From the NCBI GenBank assembly GCA_004557035.1, contig SFFB01000025.1, forward strand, positions 1 to 29,398: 29,398 nucleotides of DNA. Reading direction: 5' to 3'. This DNA is from Bacteroidales bacterium (GTDB lineage Bacteria; Bacteroidota; Bacteroidia; Bacteroidales; Bacteroidaceae). The notes beneath the pieces are model-generated. The model was not told where the DNA came from. It saw only the letters and a list, made by a program, of their open reading frames with translations, and searched no databases. Numbering within the stretch: position 1 is the stretch's first letter; the number at the start of each line of letters is the position of its first letter. Position numbers and translations under genes: made by a program. Shown here one piece after another: positions 1 through 7,881 of the stretch.

Positions 1-250
1 CCTTTAGCTTCTTGTATTGTGAACGCTCAGGTTCCTTGTCCTTCGTGTCCATGTCGATTATGCAGAAGATATGGCTGTGACCCATTGCTACACCCTCTGC
101 TATCTTGGCTTCCAGTTCCTTAATGTTGGTGTGCTTAGGATAGTCAGGGCTGATGGTCAAGCGCTTGAATACGTCGCATAAAGACTTGAAATAGAAGAAC
201 TCAGTTGGTCCTTCACCCAAGATGAGTGCTGTCTGTCGTAGCTTTCCCAT
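1..250 (-). CDS. RloB-family TOPRIM-like protein (AbiLii-like), N-terminal 83 codons; truncated by window edge
   Basis: A reading frame starts at the ATG at 250 and stays open to the left edge, so only about 83 residues are visible. Near the N-terminus is GEGPTEFFYFKSL (residues 12-24), whose acidic residue fits the first motif of a TOPRIM/OLD-type nuclease fold, and CIIDMDTKD (about 63-71) supplies the DxD motif. These two motifs together are typical of the RloB family. The start lies one base after the stop of the upstream ATPase, and a GGAGGA sequence at the end of that gene is well placed as its ribosome binding site, so the two are translationally linked. RloB proteins paired with an AAA ATPase occur in AbiL-type abortive infection systems and in RloAB modules; a role as the nucleic-acid-cutting effector is inference. 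The C-terminal half is not in the window. Confidence 0.75.
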   Translation of the reverse strand, partial: MGKLRQTALILGEGPTEFFYFKSLCDVFKRLTISPDYPKHTNIKELEAKIAEGVAMGHSHIFCIIDMDTKDKEPERSQYKKLK

Positions 251-251
251 A

Positions 252-1532
252 TCAGTCCTCCAGATTTATAAAGATACTACCCAGTTCTGGTTTGGCTCCC
301 AATCGGCCAATGCGGTATGAATTGTAAAGCGAGAGATTCTTGTGCAAGCCAAAGGAATCGCCACGGGCATATTCGGACGAAGCTGTCTCCTTGTTCTTCT
401 CAACGAACCACACCACACCTCTGTTCTCGTTAATCATATCCTGTGACAAGAGTGTTGTTTCCTGACTCGTAATGATCAGTTGCGACTTTTCGGTGTTGAA
501 GATAAAGACATTGAGATAGTAGTATAACAGGTCATTGTGCAAATCTTCGCCCAGTTCGTCAAGATAATACACATGTGGACTTGTTATCAAGTCGTATAAG
601 GCATCCAATATGCGGATGTACTTCTGAGTGCCCTTTGACTGCCATCTGAGGGGAATATCAAAGTCGCCATTGTCGGAATGGTTCAAGAAGGTGATGGAAT
701 CTGTGGTTGGCTTCAACAGAACGTCTTTCATTTCCTCTGGGATATTCTCCATCTGGATACGCTCACGGAAATCATTAGGCACAATACGGTCTTCCACGAT
801 TGGACGATATTCCAGAATGTTCAAGTCGGCCTTCTGGAGCATGGTGTTATAGAACTTACGCTTCTTAGGATTGCTGTAAGCATCTTTCAATATTTCAACA
901 AGTCCCTTTTCTACATCGCCGTCCACATCGTGATAATTGGCCATAATCCAAGCATGAAGCGTGTTGAATGGAGCTATGTCTTTTTTCAAGGCGGCTTTTC
1001 TACAAACGGACAATACGCTGTGGTTGTTCAGTGTATTTTCGCGGATGCTCTCCTGTGTTTTTACTTGCAGCTTGAGACTCGCACCAAACTTGATGTCTGC
1101 CTGCACATTCTCACCCACAAAATTGCGCTCATAGAACAGAGACTTCGATTTGTTGGGGTAATAGTACAAGGCTTCACTCAGAATATGTTTGCCGTTGAAC
1201 TTGACATCGTAATCATATCGGGTGCCATCGGCATAGAATGACACGTGCATTTCCGTTGGATCATCTTTGGTGAGCACAAAGGGTATGCAACCACCTATTC
1301 CGACTGTCGCATCAGACTTTGGCATGACCAACAAACGGAACACCTCGTTCATGGCAATCAGCATATTCGACTTACCCGAAGCGTTTGAACCATATAGGAT
1401 GCCTAACTTGTACAAGAACACACCATCAGCAACTTCGGTGACAAGTTCCGAAGATGGTCCCTTGGCCACGAAGCTTAATTCCTGCTTGTCGCGAATGGAA
1501 AGGTAATTCTTAACCCAAAAATCTCGTATCAT
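252..1532 (-). CDS. AAA family ATPase (AAA_15/RloA, AbiLi-like), probable anti-phage defence sensor subunit
   Basis: The 426-residue protein begins with the sequence usual for SMC/RecF-like ATPases of this group (IRDFWVKNYLSIRDKQELSF). The Walker A motif GSNASGKS is at residues 48-55. The Walker B segment YYLDELGEDLH is near residue 323, followed by a switch-like LIITSQETTLLSQD. Nothing suggests a membrane segment or signal peptide, so it should be cytoplasmic. Length and motif order fit the RloA/AbiLi family, which pairs with an RloB-type TOPRIM protein, and such a gene follows one base downstream. In AbiL-type systems the ATPase is thought to sense infection and license the partner. The base composition (AT-rich, unlike the GC-rich genes to the right) is consistent with accessory, transferred DNA. 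Other RecF-like ATPases with the same fold are possible, but the partner makes the defence reading the best one. Confidence 0.8.
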   Translation of the reverse strand: MIRDFWVKNYLSIRDKQELSFVAKGPSSELVTEVADGVFLYKLGILYGSNASGKSNMLIAMNEVFRLLVMPKSDATVGIGGCIPFVLTKDDPTEMHVSFYADGTRYDYDVKFNGKHILSEALYYYPNKSKSLFYERNFVGENVQADIKFGASLKLQVKTQESIRENTLNNHSVLSVCRKAALKKDIAPFNTLHAWIMANYHDVDGDVEKGLVEILKDAYSNPKKRKFYNTMLQKADLNILEYRPIVEDRIVPNDFRERIQMENIPEEMKDVLLKPTTDSITFLNHSDNGDFDIPLRWQSKGTQKYIRILDALYDLITSPHVYYLDELGEDLHNDLLYYYLNVFIFNTEKSQLIITSQETTLLSQDMINENRGVVWFVEKNKETASSEYARGDSFGLHKNLSLYNSYRIGRLGAKPELGSIFINLED

Positions 1533-1908
1533 ACGTAAGTATTTTGTCTGTTATCGTAATTTTACTACAAAAAAACAAATAATATTTTATATGAATGATG
1601 TGTTAATCTCTAATATTTGTAATTATGATACGATTTTATATATATATTTAATTATAAAATAGATATTGGGATAGCAAATTGACATCAGTTTGTGCTCCGA
1701 AGTTGTTATCCGATAGCTCATTATTTCTCTTTCATATCAGCAACACGACTGAATTGGTAATAGTTCGTGATTCTACTTTTGGTTTTGCTATTAGTGTGCG
1801 GCTCTGAAAGCCCAAATCAACAGACTAATCCTGTTTTGAACTTCAATCTGTAAGGTCGGCACATCACGAGAATAATTCAACGCGTTTCAATCAACGATCC
1901 ACTTCTCT
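1533..1908. other. AT-rich gene-free spacer between the defence pair and the two-component system
   Basis: No convincing gene is seen in this 376-nt gap. It is strongly AT-rich, with runs such as TTTATATATATATTTAATTA around 1633-1652. It should hold the promoter of the ATPase gene (minus strand), but I could not find a clear TAnnTTTG box. Its right part contains a fragment of a dispersed repeat (1848-1863). No clear terminator for the response regulator was identified. Confidence 0.6.
1848..1863 (-). repeat. Fragment of dispersed repeat, shared with 28639-28654
   Basis: Read on the minus strand this is TGTGCCGACCTTACAG, identical over 16 nt to 28639-28654 on the plus strand. The 28.6-kb copy is embedded in a repeat-rich block, so this is probably a relic of the same element. 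Confidence 0.5.
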
Positions 1909-2601
1909 TCACTGCGTCAAAGCATCAATCAACGTGACGGCATATTGGCGTCCCACGGGCACGCTCTTGCCACCCACGAGCACCACCTCCTGCCGGTTGT
2001 AACTCTTGATTTTGCTTTTGGGCACCACAAACGAGCGGTGCAGACGCAAAAAGTCTGACGGCAACATCGTCAGGATGTTTTTCAGCAGTATGCGCGACAT
2101 CACGGGAGCACCCGAGACGCGGTGTATCTTGGAATAAGCCTCGATGGCCTCAATGTAGAGAATGTCGTCGGTGGGAATGGTGATGTTGCTGTAGCCCTGT
2201 TTCACCACGATACACTGCGACTCGCTCTGCATCTGTCCCGCGCCAAGCCGCCGCAGAGCTTTGGAGAAGGCCACCTGGAAACGGCTATAGGCAAAGGGCT
2301 TGTGCAGATAGTCCACGGCGTCGAGGTCGAAACCGTCGAGCGCATAGCGCATATAGGCCGTGGTGAAGATGAAGCAGGTGTCGTGGGGCAGTCGGGACGC
2401 AATGTCGAGACCGCTCGTCTCTTCCATCTCTATGTCGAGAAAGACAATGTCGGGACGGCTCTGCAAGACGGCCTCCAGCCCAAGCGTGGGGTTGGTGAAC
2501 GTCTCCAGTTCGATGCCTCCCATACGCCGGCAAAATTTGTCAATCACTTCGAGGGCCAGTGGCTCGTCGTCAATGGCCACACATTTGATGAGTCTGTTCA
2601 T
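1909..2601 (-). CDS. LytTR-family response regulator
   Basis: This 230-residue regulator has a receiver domain (about residues 4-120) and a C-terminal LytTR DNA-binding domain (about 130-228). The acidic pocket D11/D12, the phosphoacceptor D56 in DIVFLDIE, the conserved threonine in FTTAY (T80/T81) and K101 in YLHKPF are all present, so phosphorylation should work. The LytTR part shows ILLKNILTMLPSDFLRLHRSF, usual for the family. Its start lies inside the end of the sensor kinase gene (32-nt overlap), which implies translational coupling and a cognate pair. The targets are unknown; LytTR regulators in Bacteroidales often control a nearby or unlinked transport or envelope operon, and the adjacent divergent lipoprotein gene is one candidate. 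Confidence 0.92.
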   Translation of the reverse strand: MNRLIKCVAIDDEPLALEVIDKFCRRMGGIELETFTNPTLGLEAVLQSRPDIVFLDIEMEETSGLDIASRLPHDTCFIFTTAYMRYALDGFDLDAVDYLHKPFAYSRFQVAFSKALRRLGAGQMQSESQCIVVKQGYSNITIPTDDILYIEAIEAYSKIHRVSGAPVMSRILLKNILTMLPSDFLRLHRSFVVPKSKIKSYNRQEVVLVGGKSVPVGRQYAVTLIDALTQ

Positions 2602-3631
2602 ACGCGTTGAGGTCTATGGTGAGGTGGATTTTAAACACGCCGTCGGTTTCGTCGATGTCGAAGCAGTGGCGGCCGGGAAAGAGAGCGGCCAGACGGCTTC
2701 GGCAGTTGTTGAGGCCCACAGGCATTGTCTCTCGAAACTCGTCGGCGTGGCGCATAATGCGGTTTTCGGTTTCAAAAAGCAGGTGGCCTTCGTTGACGTG
2801 AAGCCGGATGAGAATGTGGCAGGAAGCACTTGTCGACGCACCATACTTGAAGGCATTCTCAATGAAAGTCAGCAATATCATGGGCGGGAGTTCCACCGCG
2901 GGATTGTCCACGGCGAAGTCGCGCTCCACCTTGGTGTGACTGTCGAGCCGGATGAGTTCGAGGTCGATGTAGTTGTTGATGTAATTGATTTCTTCGTCCA
3001 CGCTCACCCGGTCGCGCTCGGCCGTGACGTAGGTGTATTGCAGCAGTTCGGTGAACTTCACAAAAGCGTCTTCGGCCTTTTGTGAAGTGCCTATCACGAG
3101 GCTGTAGAGCGAGTTGAGCGTGTTGAAGAGAAAGTGCGGATTGATTTGTGCCTTCAGCAGCGACAGCTCGGCTTTGTCGCGCTGGTTTTCGAGAATGCTT
3201 TGTTGCAGTTTGCGGCTGTAGAGTTCTTTGATGAAAGCCACCGTGAGTGAATAGCCGATGACAACGGAAAACATAAACCACAGACTGATGGCCATATTGT
3301 AGTTGCGCACCCGCGTCTGGTATTCGCTCATGGAGGGGATGACAAAATTCACCTCAGGCAGGGGGAAACACGTGAGCAGGTAGGTGAGCAGGGCCAGTGT
3401 GGCGGCGATGACGGCCAGTCGGCGGTAGCTTCGCGAGAGAATGAGGCCGGGCAGCCCAAGGGCTTTGGTGGCGAAATAGCAGCCATAGAGATAGACCACG
3501 GCCAGAGCCGTAAACACCGGCGAGAAGCTCCACCAATAGTGCGGCGGACCCCAAAACACCAGCAGAGGCATAAAGACGAGACCGAAAAACAGGTCGAAAA
3601 TCAGATTGGTCTTGATGTCGAGCGATTTCAT
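2570..3631 (-). CDS. LytS/YehU-type sensor histidine kinase (His_kinase, PF06580 type)
   Basis: I chose the ATG at 3631 (353 residues) because longer in-frame extensions cross the promoter. The N-terminal half has four likely membrane segments (about residues 11-27, 38-58, 71-88 and 115-136), with no recognisable extracellular sensor domain. The phosphorylation motif INPHFLFNTLNSL places the acceptor histidine at residue 166. An ATPase domain follows, with PPMILLTFIENAFKYG as the N-box. It overlaps the response regulator gene by 32 nt, so the two form one operon and one signalling pair. The TAACTTTG promoter box ends only five bases before the chosen ATG, so the mRNA may be leaderless. Confidence 0.92.
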   Translation of the reverse strand: MKSLDIKTNLIFDLFFGLVFMPLLVFWGPPHYWWSFSPVFTALAVVYLYGCYFATKALGLPGLILSRSYRRLAVIAATLALLTYLLTCFPLPEVNFVIPSMSEYQTRVRNYNMAISLWFMFSVVIGYSLTVAFIKELYSRKLQQSILENQRDKAELSLLKAQINPHFLFNTLNSLYSLVIGTSQKAEDAFVKFTELLQYTYVTAERDRVSVDEEINYINNYIDLELIRLDSHTKVERDFAVDNPAVELPPMILLTFIENAFKYGASTSASCHILIRLHVNEGHLLFETENRIMRHADEFRETMPVGLNNCRSRLAALFPGRHCFDIDETDGVFKIHLTIDLNAYEQTHQMCGH

Positions 3632-3636
3632 GGATG

Positions 3637-3669
3637 CAAAGTTAAGCCTTGCCGGCTCAAGAGACCAAA
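3637..3669 (-). promoter_or_regulatory. Bacteroidetes-type promoter of the two-component operon
   Basis: On the minus strand, TAACTTTG (3637-3644) matches the -7 consensus TAnnTTTG. TTTG (3666-3669) lies 21 nt upstream as the -33 box. Transcription should begin at or next to the ATG at 3631. Confidence 0.7.
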
Positions 3670-3719
3670 TCAGACGGCCTACATTCATTGACACAATTGG
3701 GCTTTCTGTTGACAATCGT

Positions 3720-3751
3720 TTTGACGGGACTGCAACAAGTCATTATTTTTG
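3720..3751 (+). promoter_or_regulatory. Bacteroidetes-type promoter of the lipoprotein gene
   Basis: TTTG (3720-3723), a 20-nt spacer and TATTTTTG (3744-3751) match the TTTG-N19-21-TAnnTTTG consensus. The start codon is 27 nt downstream at 3779. The promoter is divergent from that of the sensor kinase operon, about 75 nt away. Confidence 0.8.
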
Positions 3752-3778
3752 CATCAGTCAAACCCAAACAACACAATT

Positions 3779-4642
3779 ATGAAAACAAGACCATTCATCA
3801 TCTCGGCCGCCACCCTGTGTTTGCTCACGGCTTGCGGCGGCAGCAACGAACCCACTCAGCAATCGCTCGAGGAAGTGTCTAAACAAGAACTCGCCGAGGC
3901 GCTCAACGAACGCGACAGCCTGCTGGCCCTCGTGGGCGACGTGGCCACCGGACTGGAACAGATCAAACAGCTCGAAAACATCATGACCGTCACCGTGGCC
4001 CATCCCGAGTCGGCCGGCAAGCAGCGGGCACAAATCATGGCCGACATCGCCAGTCTGAAAGAAAACGTGCAACAGCGCAAAAAACAACTTGAAGCCCTCG
4101 AGGCCAAATTGGGCAAATCGACCATCAACAACAAAACCCTCCAACAGACGGTCAAGGCCCTTCGTGCACAGATTGACTCACAGATGGAAGAAATCGAACA
4201 ACTCAAACAGCAGTTGGATGAGGCTAATAAAAACATTGCCGGACTCAAAACAGAGGTAGACTCGCTCGGCAATACCGTCGAGACCGTCACCGGCGAGCGC
4301 AATGCCGCACGCGAGGCCTCCGTCAAACTCGAAAACGCGCTCAACACCTGCTACTACGTCGTGGCCACCAAGGGCGAACTCAAAAAGGCCGGCATCATCG
4401 AGACAGGCTTCTTACGCAAGACCAAACTCATGAAGGCCGATTTCGACCAGGGCCAGTTTGTCATCAGCGACAAACGTACGCTCAACACTCTGCCGCTCAA
4501 GGACGCCAAGGTCAAAATACTCACCAACCATCCCGAGGGCTCGTATGAACTGACCGACGCCGGCGGACAGAAGACCATCAAAATCATCAACGCGCAGCAG
4601 TTCTGGAGTCTGTCCAATTATCTCGTGGTGCAAAAAGACTAA
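3779..4642 (+). CDS. Coiled-coil lipoprotein of unknown function
   Basis: This 287-residue protein starts with a signal peptide and lipobox (SAATLCLLTACGG; acylated Cys about residue 20), so it is probably exported and lipid-anchored. Residues about 30-190 are a long heptad-rich coiled coil (for example QMEEIEQLKQQLDEANKN), and a compact C-terminal domain of about 100 residues follows, with YYVVATKGELKKAGIIE at its start. I chose the ATG at 3779 because it sits below a consensus promoter and begins the signal peptide; a start 30 nt earlier would overlap the promoter. It is a single-gene unit with its own promoter and terminator. Coiled-coil lipoproteins with this kind of C-terminal region are common in Bacteroidales, but I do not know their function. 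Confidence 0.85.
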   Translation: MKTRPFIISAATLCLLTACGGSNEPTQQSLEEVSKQELAEALNERDSLLALVGDVATGLEQIKQLENIMTVTVAHPESAGKQRAQIMADIASLKENVQQRKKQLEALEAKLGKSTINNKTLQQTVKALRAQIDSQMEEIEQLKQQLDEANKNIAGLKTEVDSLGNTVETVTGERNAAREASVKLENALNTCYYVVATKGELKKAGIIETGFLRKTKLMKADFDQGQFVISDKRTLNTLPLKDAKVKILTNHPEGSYELTDAGGQKTIKIINAQQFWSLSNYLVVQKD

Positions 4643-4674
4643 ACACCAACCAAAACTAAACTTGACTATGCCGG

Positions 4675-4728
4675 GTCGGGGTGGGGGTGCCGTAAAGGTT
4701 CGTGGCCCCTGCCCCGACTTCGTTTTTT
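4675..4728 (+). terminator. Rho-independent terminator after the lipoprotein gene
   Basis: GTCGGGG (4675-4681) pairs with CCCCGAC (4712-4718), with further G-rich/C-rich pairing inside. The hairpin is followed by TTCG and a run of six T (4723-4728). Confidence 0.8.
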
Positions 4729-4748
4729 GGGGGTGCAAAAGGCCGACT

Positions 4749-4850
4749 CCTATACCCCCAAAATGTTGCCTTTTTCCCAATCACCCAATCACGCGCCGTC
4801 TAACGCGTTGATTGTCTTTATTTTGTGGTGATTGAACGCTTCAGTCACGC
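4749..4850 (+). repeat. Dispersed repeat family 1, copy A
   Basis: This roughly 100-nt segment aligns with the minus strand of 25885-25988. The shared blocks are CCTxTxCCC, ATGTT-GCCTTTT, CCAATCAC-CAATCAC and, at the far end, the CGYTTCAGTCACGC block, in the same order and at similar distances. Both copies lie in gaps between convergent genes. The rest of the gap (4851-4988) shows no supportable gene. Confidence 0.65.
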
Positions 4851-4988
4851 CAATCACACATTCTCCCAGGTCTTCGATGCCAATTGCTTTGAAAAATGTA
4901 CCAACGTTGAATGCGTGTTGAGTCAAACGAGGGCAGGATGGGGGAGTGTGAGCAAGGCTCAGCCAATGTTCAAAAACGGCCTTTTCAC

Positions 4989-5450
4989 TCACTCGGTCGT
5001 GAGGTCGGCAAAGTCTGGAATGTCTTGCAAAAACTGCGTGCGTCCGGCGGCATAGTCCATGTGGCAGGCATAGTGGGTCAGACCGTTAGAGACAAAAAGA
5101 TAGCGTGCACGCAGAGCGTAATTGTAGGAGGCTATTTGGCGAAAAACGGCCTCGGTGATGGCCACAGTCGGCGCCTTATATTCCACGATGACCAATGGCT
5201 GCGCCGTGCCGCGGCTGTAGACCACCGTGTCGCAGCGGCGGGTCACACCGCCCAGCGTCACGCCCACCTCGTTCATCATCAAAGCCGACGGGAAATGCTT
5301 GTGGTGGAGCAAAAACGACACAAAATGCTGCCGCACCCACTCCTCGGGAGTGAGCGCCACATACTTAGAGCGCAAAACGTCAAACACCATCAGACGCTCA
5401 CCTTCGCGTGTCGTTTTTATATCTGCTGCGGGCAGGTTTAATGAAATCAT
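4989..5450 (-). CDS. Small protein with type I restriction HsdR N-terminal-like (HSDR_N_2) domain
   Basis: The start was set at the ATG at 5450, giving 153 residues (MISLNLPAADIKTTREGERL); upstream codons in the same frame run through the intergenic region and look non-coding. The protein is a single PD-(D/E)XK-like fold of the HsdR N-terminal type: WVRQHFVSFLL, then a core with VIVEYKAP (E-x-K motif) and FRQIASYNYALRARYLFVSNG. Family members of this size stand alone in Bacteroidetes genomes, often beside holA or amn, without any restriction-modification genes. That is the arrangement here, since amn and holA lie just across the divergent promoter region. A housekeeping DNA-related role is more likely than restriction, but the substrate is unknown. 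Confidence 0.85.
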   Translation of the reverse strand: MISLNLPAADIKTTREGERLMVFDVLRSKYVALTPEEWVRQHFVSFLLHHKHFPSALMMNEVGVTLGGVTRRCDTVVYSRGTAQPLVIVEYKAPTVAITEAVFRQIASYNYALRARYLFVSNGLTHYACHMDYAAGRTQFLQDIPDFADLTTE

Positions 5451-5530
5451 TTCTTTATTTTTGCAAAACTTAGGCTGCAGCCCCGATAAGGTTCTGCGGC
5501 AAACAAGCAAAACGTCGAGGCCATCCAATA

Positions 5531-5548
5531 GACCACGTTCACGTGGTC
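5531..5548. promoter_or_regulatory. Perfect 18-nt inverted repeat in the amn upstream region
   Basis: GACCACGTTCACGTGGTC consists of perfect 7-bp arms around TTCA. It lies 39 nt before the amn start and about 80 nt from the divergent HsdR_N-like gene. It could be an operator or an RNA hairpin; no T-run follows on either strand. Confidence 0.45.
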
Positions 5549-5586
5549 GGCCACCGGCTGTTTCGCTGCAAAAATACATTTTTTCT

Positions 5587-6363
5587 ATGGTTAAGAAACA
5601 AGACATCGTGGGCAATTGGCTCGTCAGATATACCAAAACGCCCCTCGAAAAGTTCGGTTCACACATCCTGCTCACCAACTTCAACAACTACGTCGACATC
5701 TTTTGCGACCTGATGGGCATCAATAAGCCGGACTTTTCAGCCAATATGCGCGTGGCTACGGCCGGCGACATCACCATTATCAACTTCGGCATAGGCAGTC
5801 CCAATGCCGCACTCATCATGGACCTCTTGAGCACCATCAGCCCCAAGGCTTGTCTGTTTCTTGGCAAATGCGGAGGCATCTCCGAAAAGACCCATCTGGG
5901 CGACTACATCCTGCCGCTGGCCGGCATACGCGGCGAGGGAACGTCAAACGACTATCTCCCACCAGAGGTGCCCTCACTCCCGGCCTTTATGCTGCAACGT
6001 GCCGTGTCTACTGCCCTGCGCGACAACAGCCACGATTATTGGACCGGGACGGTCTACACCACCAACCGCCGCGTGTGGGAACACGACGAACGCTTCAAAA
6101 ACTATCTCCGCGAGACACGCGCCATGGCGGTCGACATGGAGACGGCCACACTCTTCACCTGCGGCTTTTGCAACCACATCCCCACCGGCGCACTGCTGCT
6201 CGTCTCTGACAATCCGATGGTGCCGGAAGGCATCAAAACCGAAGCGAGCGACAACAAAGTGACCGCTCAATATGCCGCCACACACGTGCGCATTGGCATC
6301 GAAGCCCTCAAACTCATCATCGGCGAGCGCAAAACCGTGCGCCACCTCAAATACGAATGGTAA
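5587..6363 (+). CDS. amn: AMP nucleosidase (short Bacteroidetes type)
   Basis: This 258-residue cytoplasmic enzyme hydrolyses AMP to adenine and ribose 5-phosphate. It belongs to the PNP/UDP phosphorylase fold: GIGSPNAALIMDLL and FLGKCGGISEKTHLGDYILP form the phosphate/nucleoside-binding core, and AVDMETATLFTCGF carries the glutamate region that contacts ribose. The length matches the short AMP nucleosidases of Bacteroidetes; the E. coli enzyme is much longer owing to an extra N-terminal domain. I selected the ATG at 5587 (MVKKQDIVGNWLVRYTKTP); earlier in-frame codons lie in the opposite-strand gene. holA follows after 55 nt and is probably co-transcribed. Other purine nucleoside phosphorylases are a less likely reading. 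Confidence 0.9.
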   Translation: MVKKQDIVGNWLVRYTKTPLEKFGSHILLTNFNNYVDIFCDLMGINKPDFSANMRVATAGDITIINFGIGSPNAALIMDLLSTISPKACLFLGKCGGISEKTHLGDYILPLAGIRGEGTSNDYLPPEVPSLPAFMLQRAVSTALRDNSHDYWTGTVYTTNRRVWEHDERFKNYLRETRAMAVDMETATLFTCGFCNHIPTGALLLVSDNPMVPEGIKTEASDNKVTAQYAATHVRIGIEALKLIIGERKTVRHLKYEW

Positions 6364-6418
6364 AAGCCGCCATCTGCCTTGCCCACACAGCCACAAGCCG
6401 CTCAAAAAACTTCCCCAA

Positions 6419-7471
6419 ATGGCCAAAACTTCTTATAGTGCTTCAAACCGAAAAATCGAACCCTCATACGCAGAAATCGCCCGAGGCATCACACCCGAAA
6501 CTCTCAAACCGGTGTATATGCTCATGGGCGAAGAACCGTTTTTCATCGACCGTCTGGCCGATCACATAGTCCAAACGGCCCTGCGCCCTGAAGAACACGA
6601 CTTCTGTCTGCTGACCTATTATGGCGCCGAAACCGACATCGACACCGTGCTTACGGCGGCACGGGCCTTCCCCTTTGGCGGCAACCGCCAGGTGGTGATG
6701 GTCAAAGACGCGGCCAGACTCTCGGGATGGGAAAAATTGGAGGCTTATTTCAAAAAGCCGCAACCGGCCACCGTCCTTGTTTTCTGCTACACTGGTGCCA
6801 AATTTGACCGACGACTCAAAGCCGCCTCCATCATCGAGCACAACGGACTGATGTTTGAGTCGAAGAAGCTGAACGACAAACAACTGCCGGCCTTCATCCG
6901 CGACTATGTGAAGAACGAGCGCCAAACGGCCATCGACCCTGCTGCCATACAGATGCTGGCCGACCACGTAGGGGCCGACCTTAACAGACTGGTGGGCGAA
7001 ATCGACAAACTCCTCGTGGCGCTTGCTGACAAAGGTTCCCCAACCATCACCACCGACCTCGTGGCCGCCCAAGTGGGCATCAGCAAAGACTACAATGTTT
7101 TCGAACTCTGCGACGCGCTTGGAAAAAAAGACGTGCTGAAGGCAATGAGAATAGCAAAGTATTTTGACAAAAATCCCAAAGAAGGTGCGTTGCAAAAAAT
7201 CCTTCCTATGTTGTTCCGTTACTTTTCCAACGTGATGGTGGCTTATTATTCACCCGACAAATCAGAAAAAGGATTGGCCGACTGGCTTTCTCTCTCGCCC
7301 TGGCAAGTGCGCAACAATGTGCTGCCTCCCATGCAGCACTACTCGGGCGTGAAGGTGATGCACATCATCAGTTTCATACGTCGCACTGACGCACGCTCCA
7401 AGGGCATCGACAACCCCTCCACGCCACCGGGCGAGCTTCTGCGCGAACTCCTATATTATATACTGCATTGA
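6419..7471 (+). CDS. holA: DNA polymerase III subunit delta
   Basis: The 350-residue protein is the clamp-loader delta subunit, which opens the beta clamp during replication. The N-terminal region has LKPVYMLMGEEPFFIDRLADHI, the degenerate nucleotide-binding start of delta proteins. FPFGGNRQVVMVKDAARL and VLVFCYTGAKFDRR follow as in the family. The middle has LVGEIDKLLVAL and the C-terminal collar region DYNVFELCDALGKKDVLKAM. I preferred the ATG at 6419 (MAKTSYSASNRKIEPSY); a longer frame upstream overlaps amn and has no family-like residues. It lies 55 nt after amn and ends at a strong terminator. Confidence 0.93.
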   Translation: MAKTSYSASNRKIEPSYAEIARGITPETLKPVYMLMGEEPFFIDRLADHIVQTALRPEEHDFCLLTYYGAETDIDTVLTAARAFPFGGNRQVVMVKDAARLSGWEKLEAYFKKPQPATVLVFCYTGAKFDRRLKAASIIEHNGLMFESKKLNDKQLPAFIRDYVKNERQTAIDPAAIQMLADHVGADLNRLVGEIDKLLVALADKGSPTITTDLVAAQVGISKDYNVFELCDALGKKDVLKAMRIAKYFDKNPKEGALQKILPMLFRYFSNVMVAYYSPDKSEKGLADWLSLSPWQVRNNVLPPMQHYSGVKVMHIISFIRRTDARSKGIDNPSTPPGELLRELLYYILH

Positions 7472-7479
7472 CCCCATAG

Positions 7480-7507
7480 GCCGGCCCGTCAGGGCCGGCG
7501 TTTTTTT
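7480..7507 (+). terminator. Rho-independent terminator after holA
   Basis: GCCGGCCC (7480-7487), loop GTCA, GGGCCGGC (7492-7499), then G and a run of seven T. The stem is perfect. Confidence 0.92.
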
Positions 7508-7865
7508 GCCGCGTAGGGCTGATGAAGGTGAGGGGAGAGTAATACCGGCGTTTTTGGAATGCTCCAAAGATGGCGCGTAAGCGTGGCCGGCATCGATGGC
7601 GATTTTTATGCCCCATACAATGCGCCATTTTGAATGGGGTGTATATGATAGGATTTGTTCTTCCCTTTTCTTGAACGTTATTGCAAACCTTGAAAGGACG
7701 TGACATCTTGACCCGGGGCGTCAGGCCCGGGTTGGGGAAACGATCCCTCTTATCTCCGACCTAAAAGGGCGGCACATTGAGCGGCCAATCATTTATTGAC
7801 CACGTTTCATTTCCCGTCTGTTCTATCCCATCCCTATGCCCATCCTCTGTCTCAACCATCCAGCC

Positions 7866-7881
7866 TGTGTTATACGATTAG
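7866..7881 (+). repeat. 16-nt direct repeat, matching 10293-10308
   Basis: TGTGTTATACGATTAG occurs exactly at both positions, 2.4 kb apart, around the small ORF/XRE regulator region. It could be a relic of a repeat or a chance match. Confidence 0.4.

Noticed and set aside
4789..4992. 67-codon minus-strand frame after the HsdR_N-like gene
   Set aside because: No recognisable domain, and it overlaps dispersed repeat family 1 and the end of a real gene.
7374..7706. 110-codon minus-strand frame over the end of holA
   Set aside because: It crosses a strong terminator and the holA coding region; composition is not protein-like.
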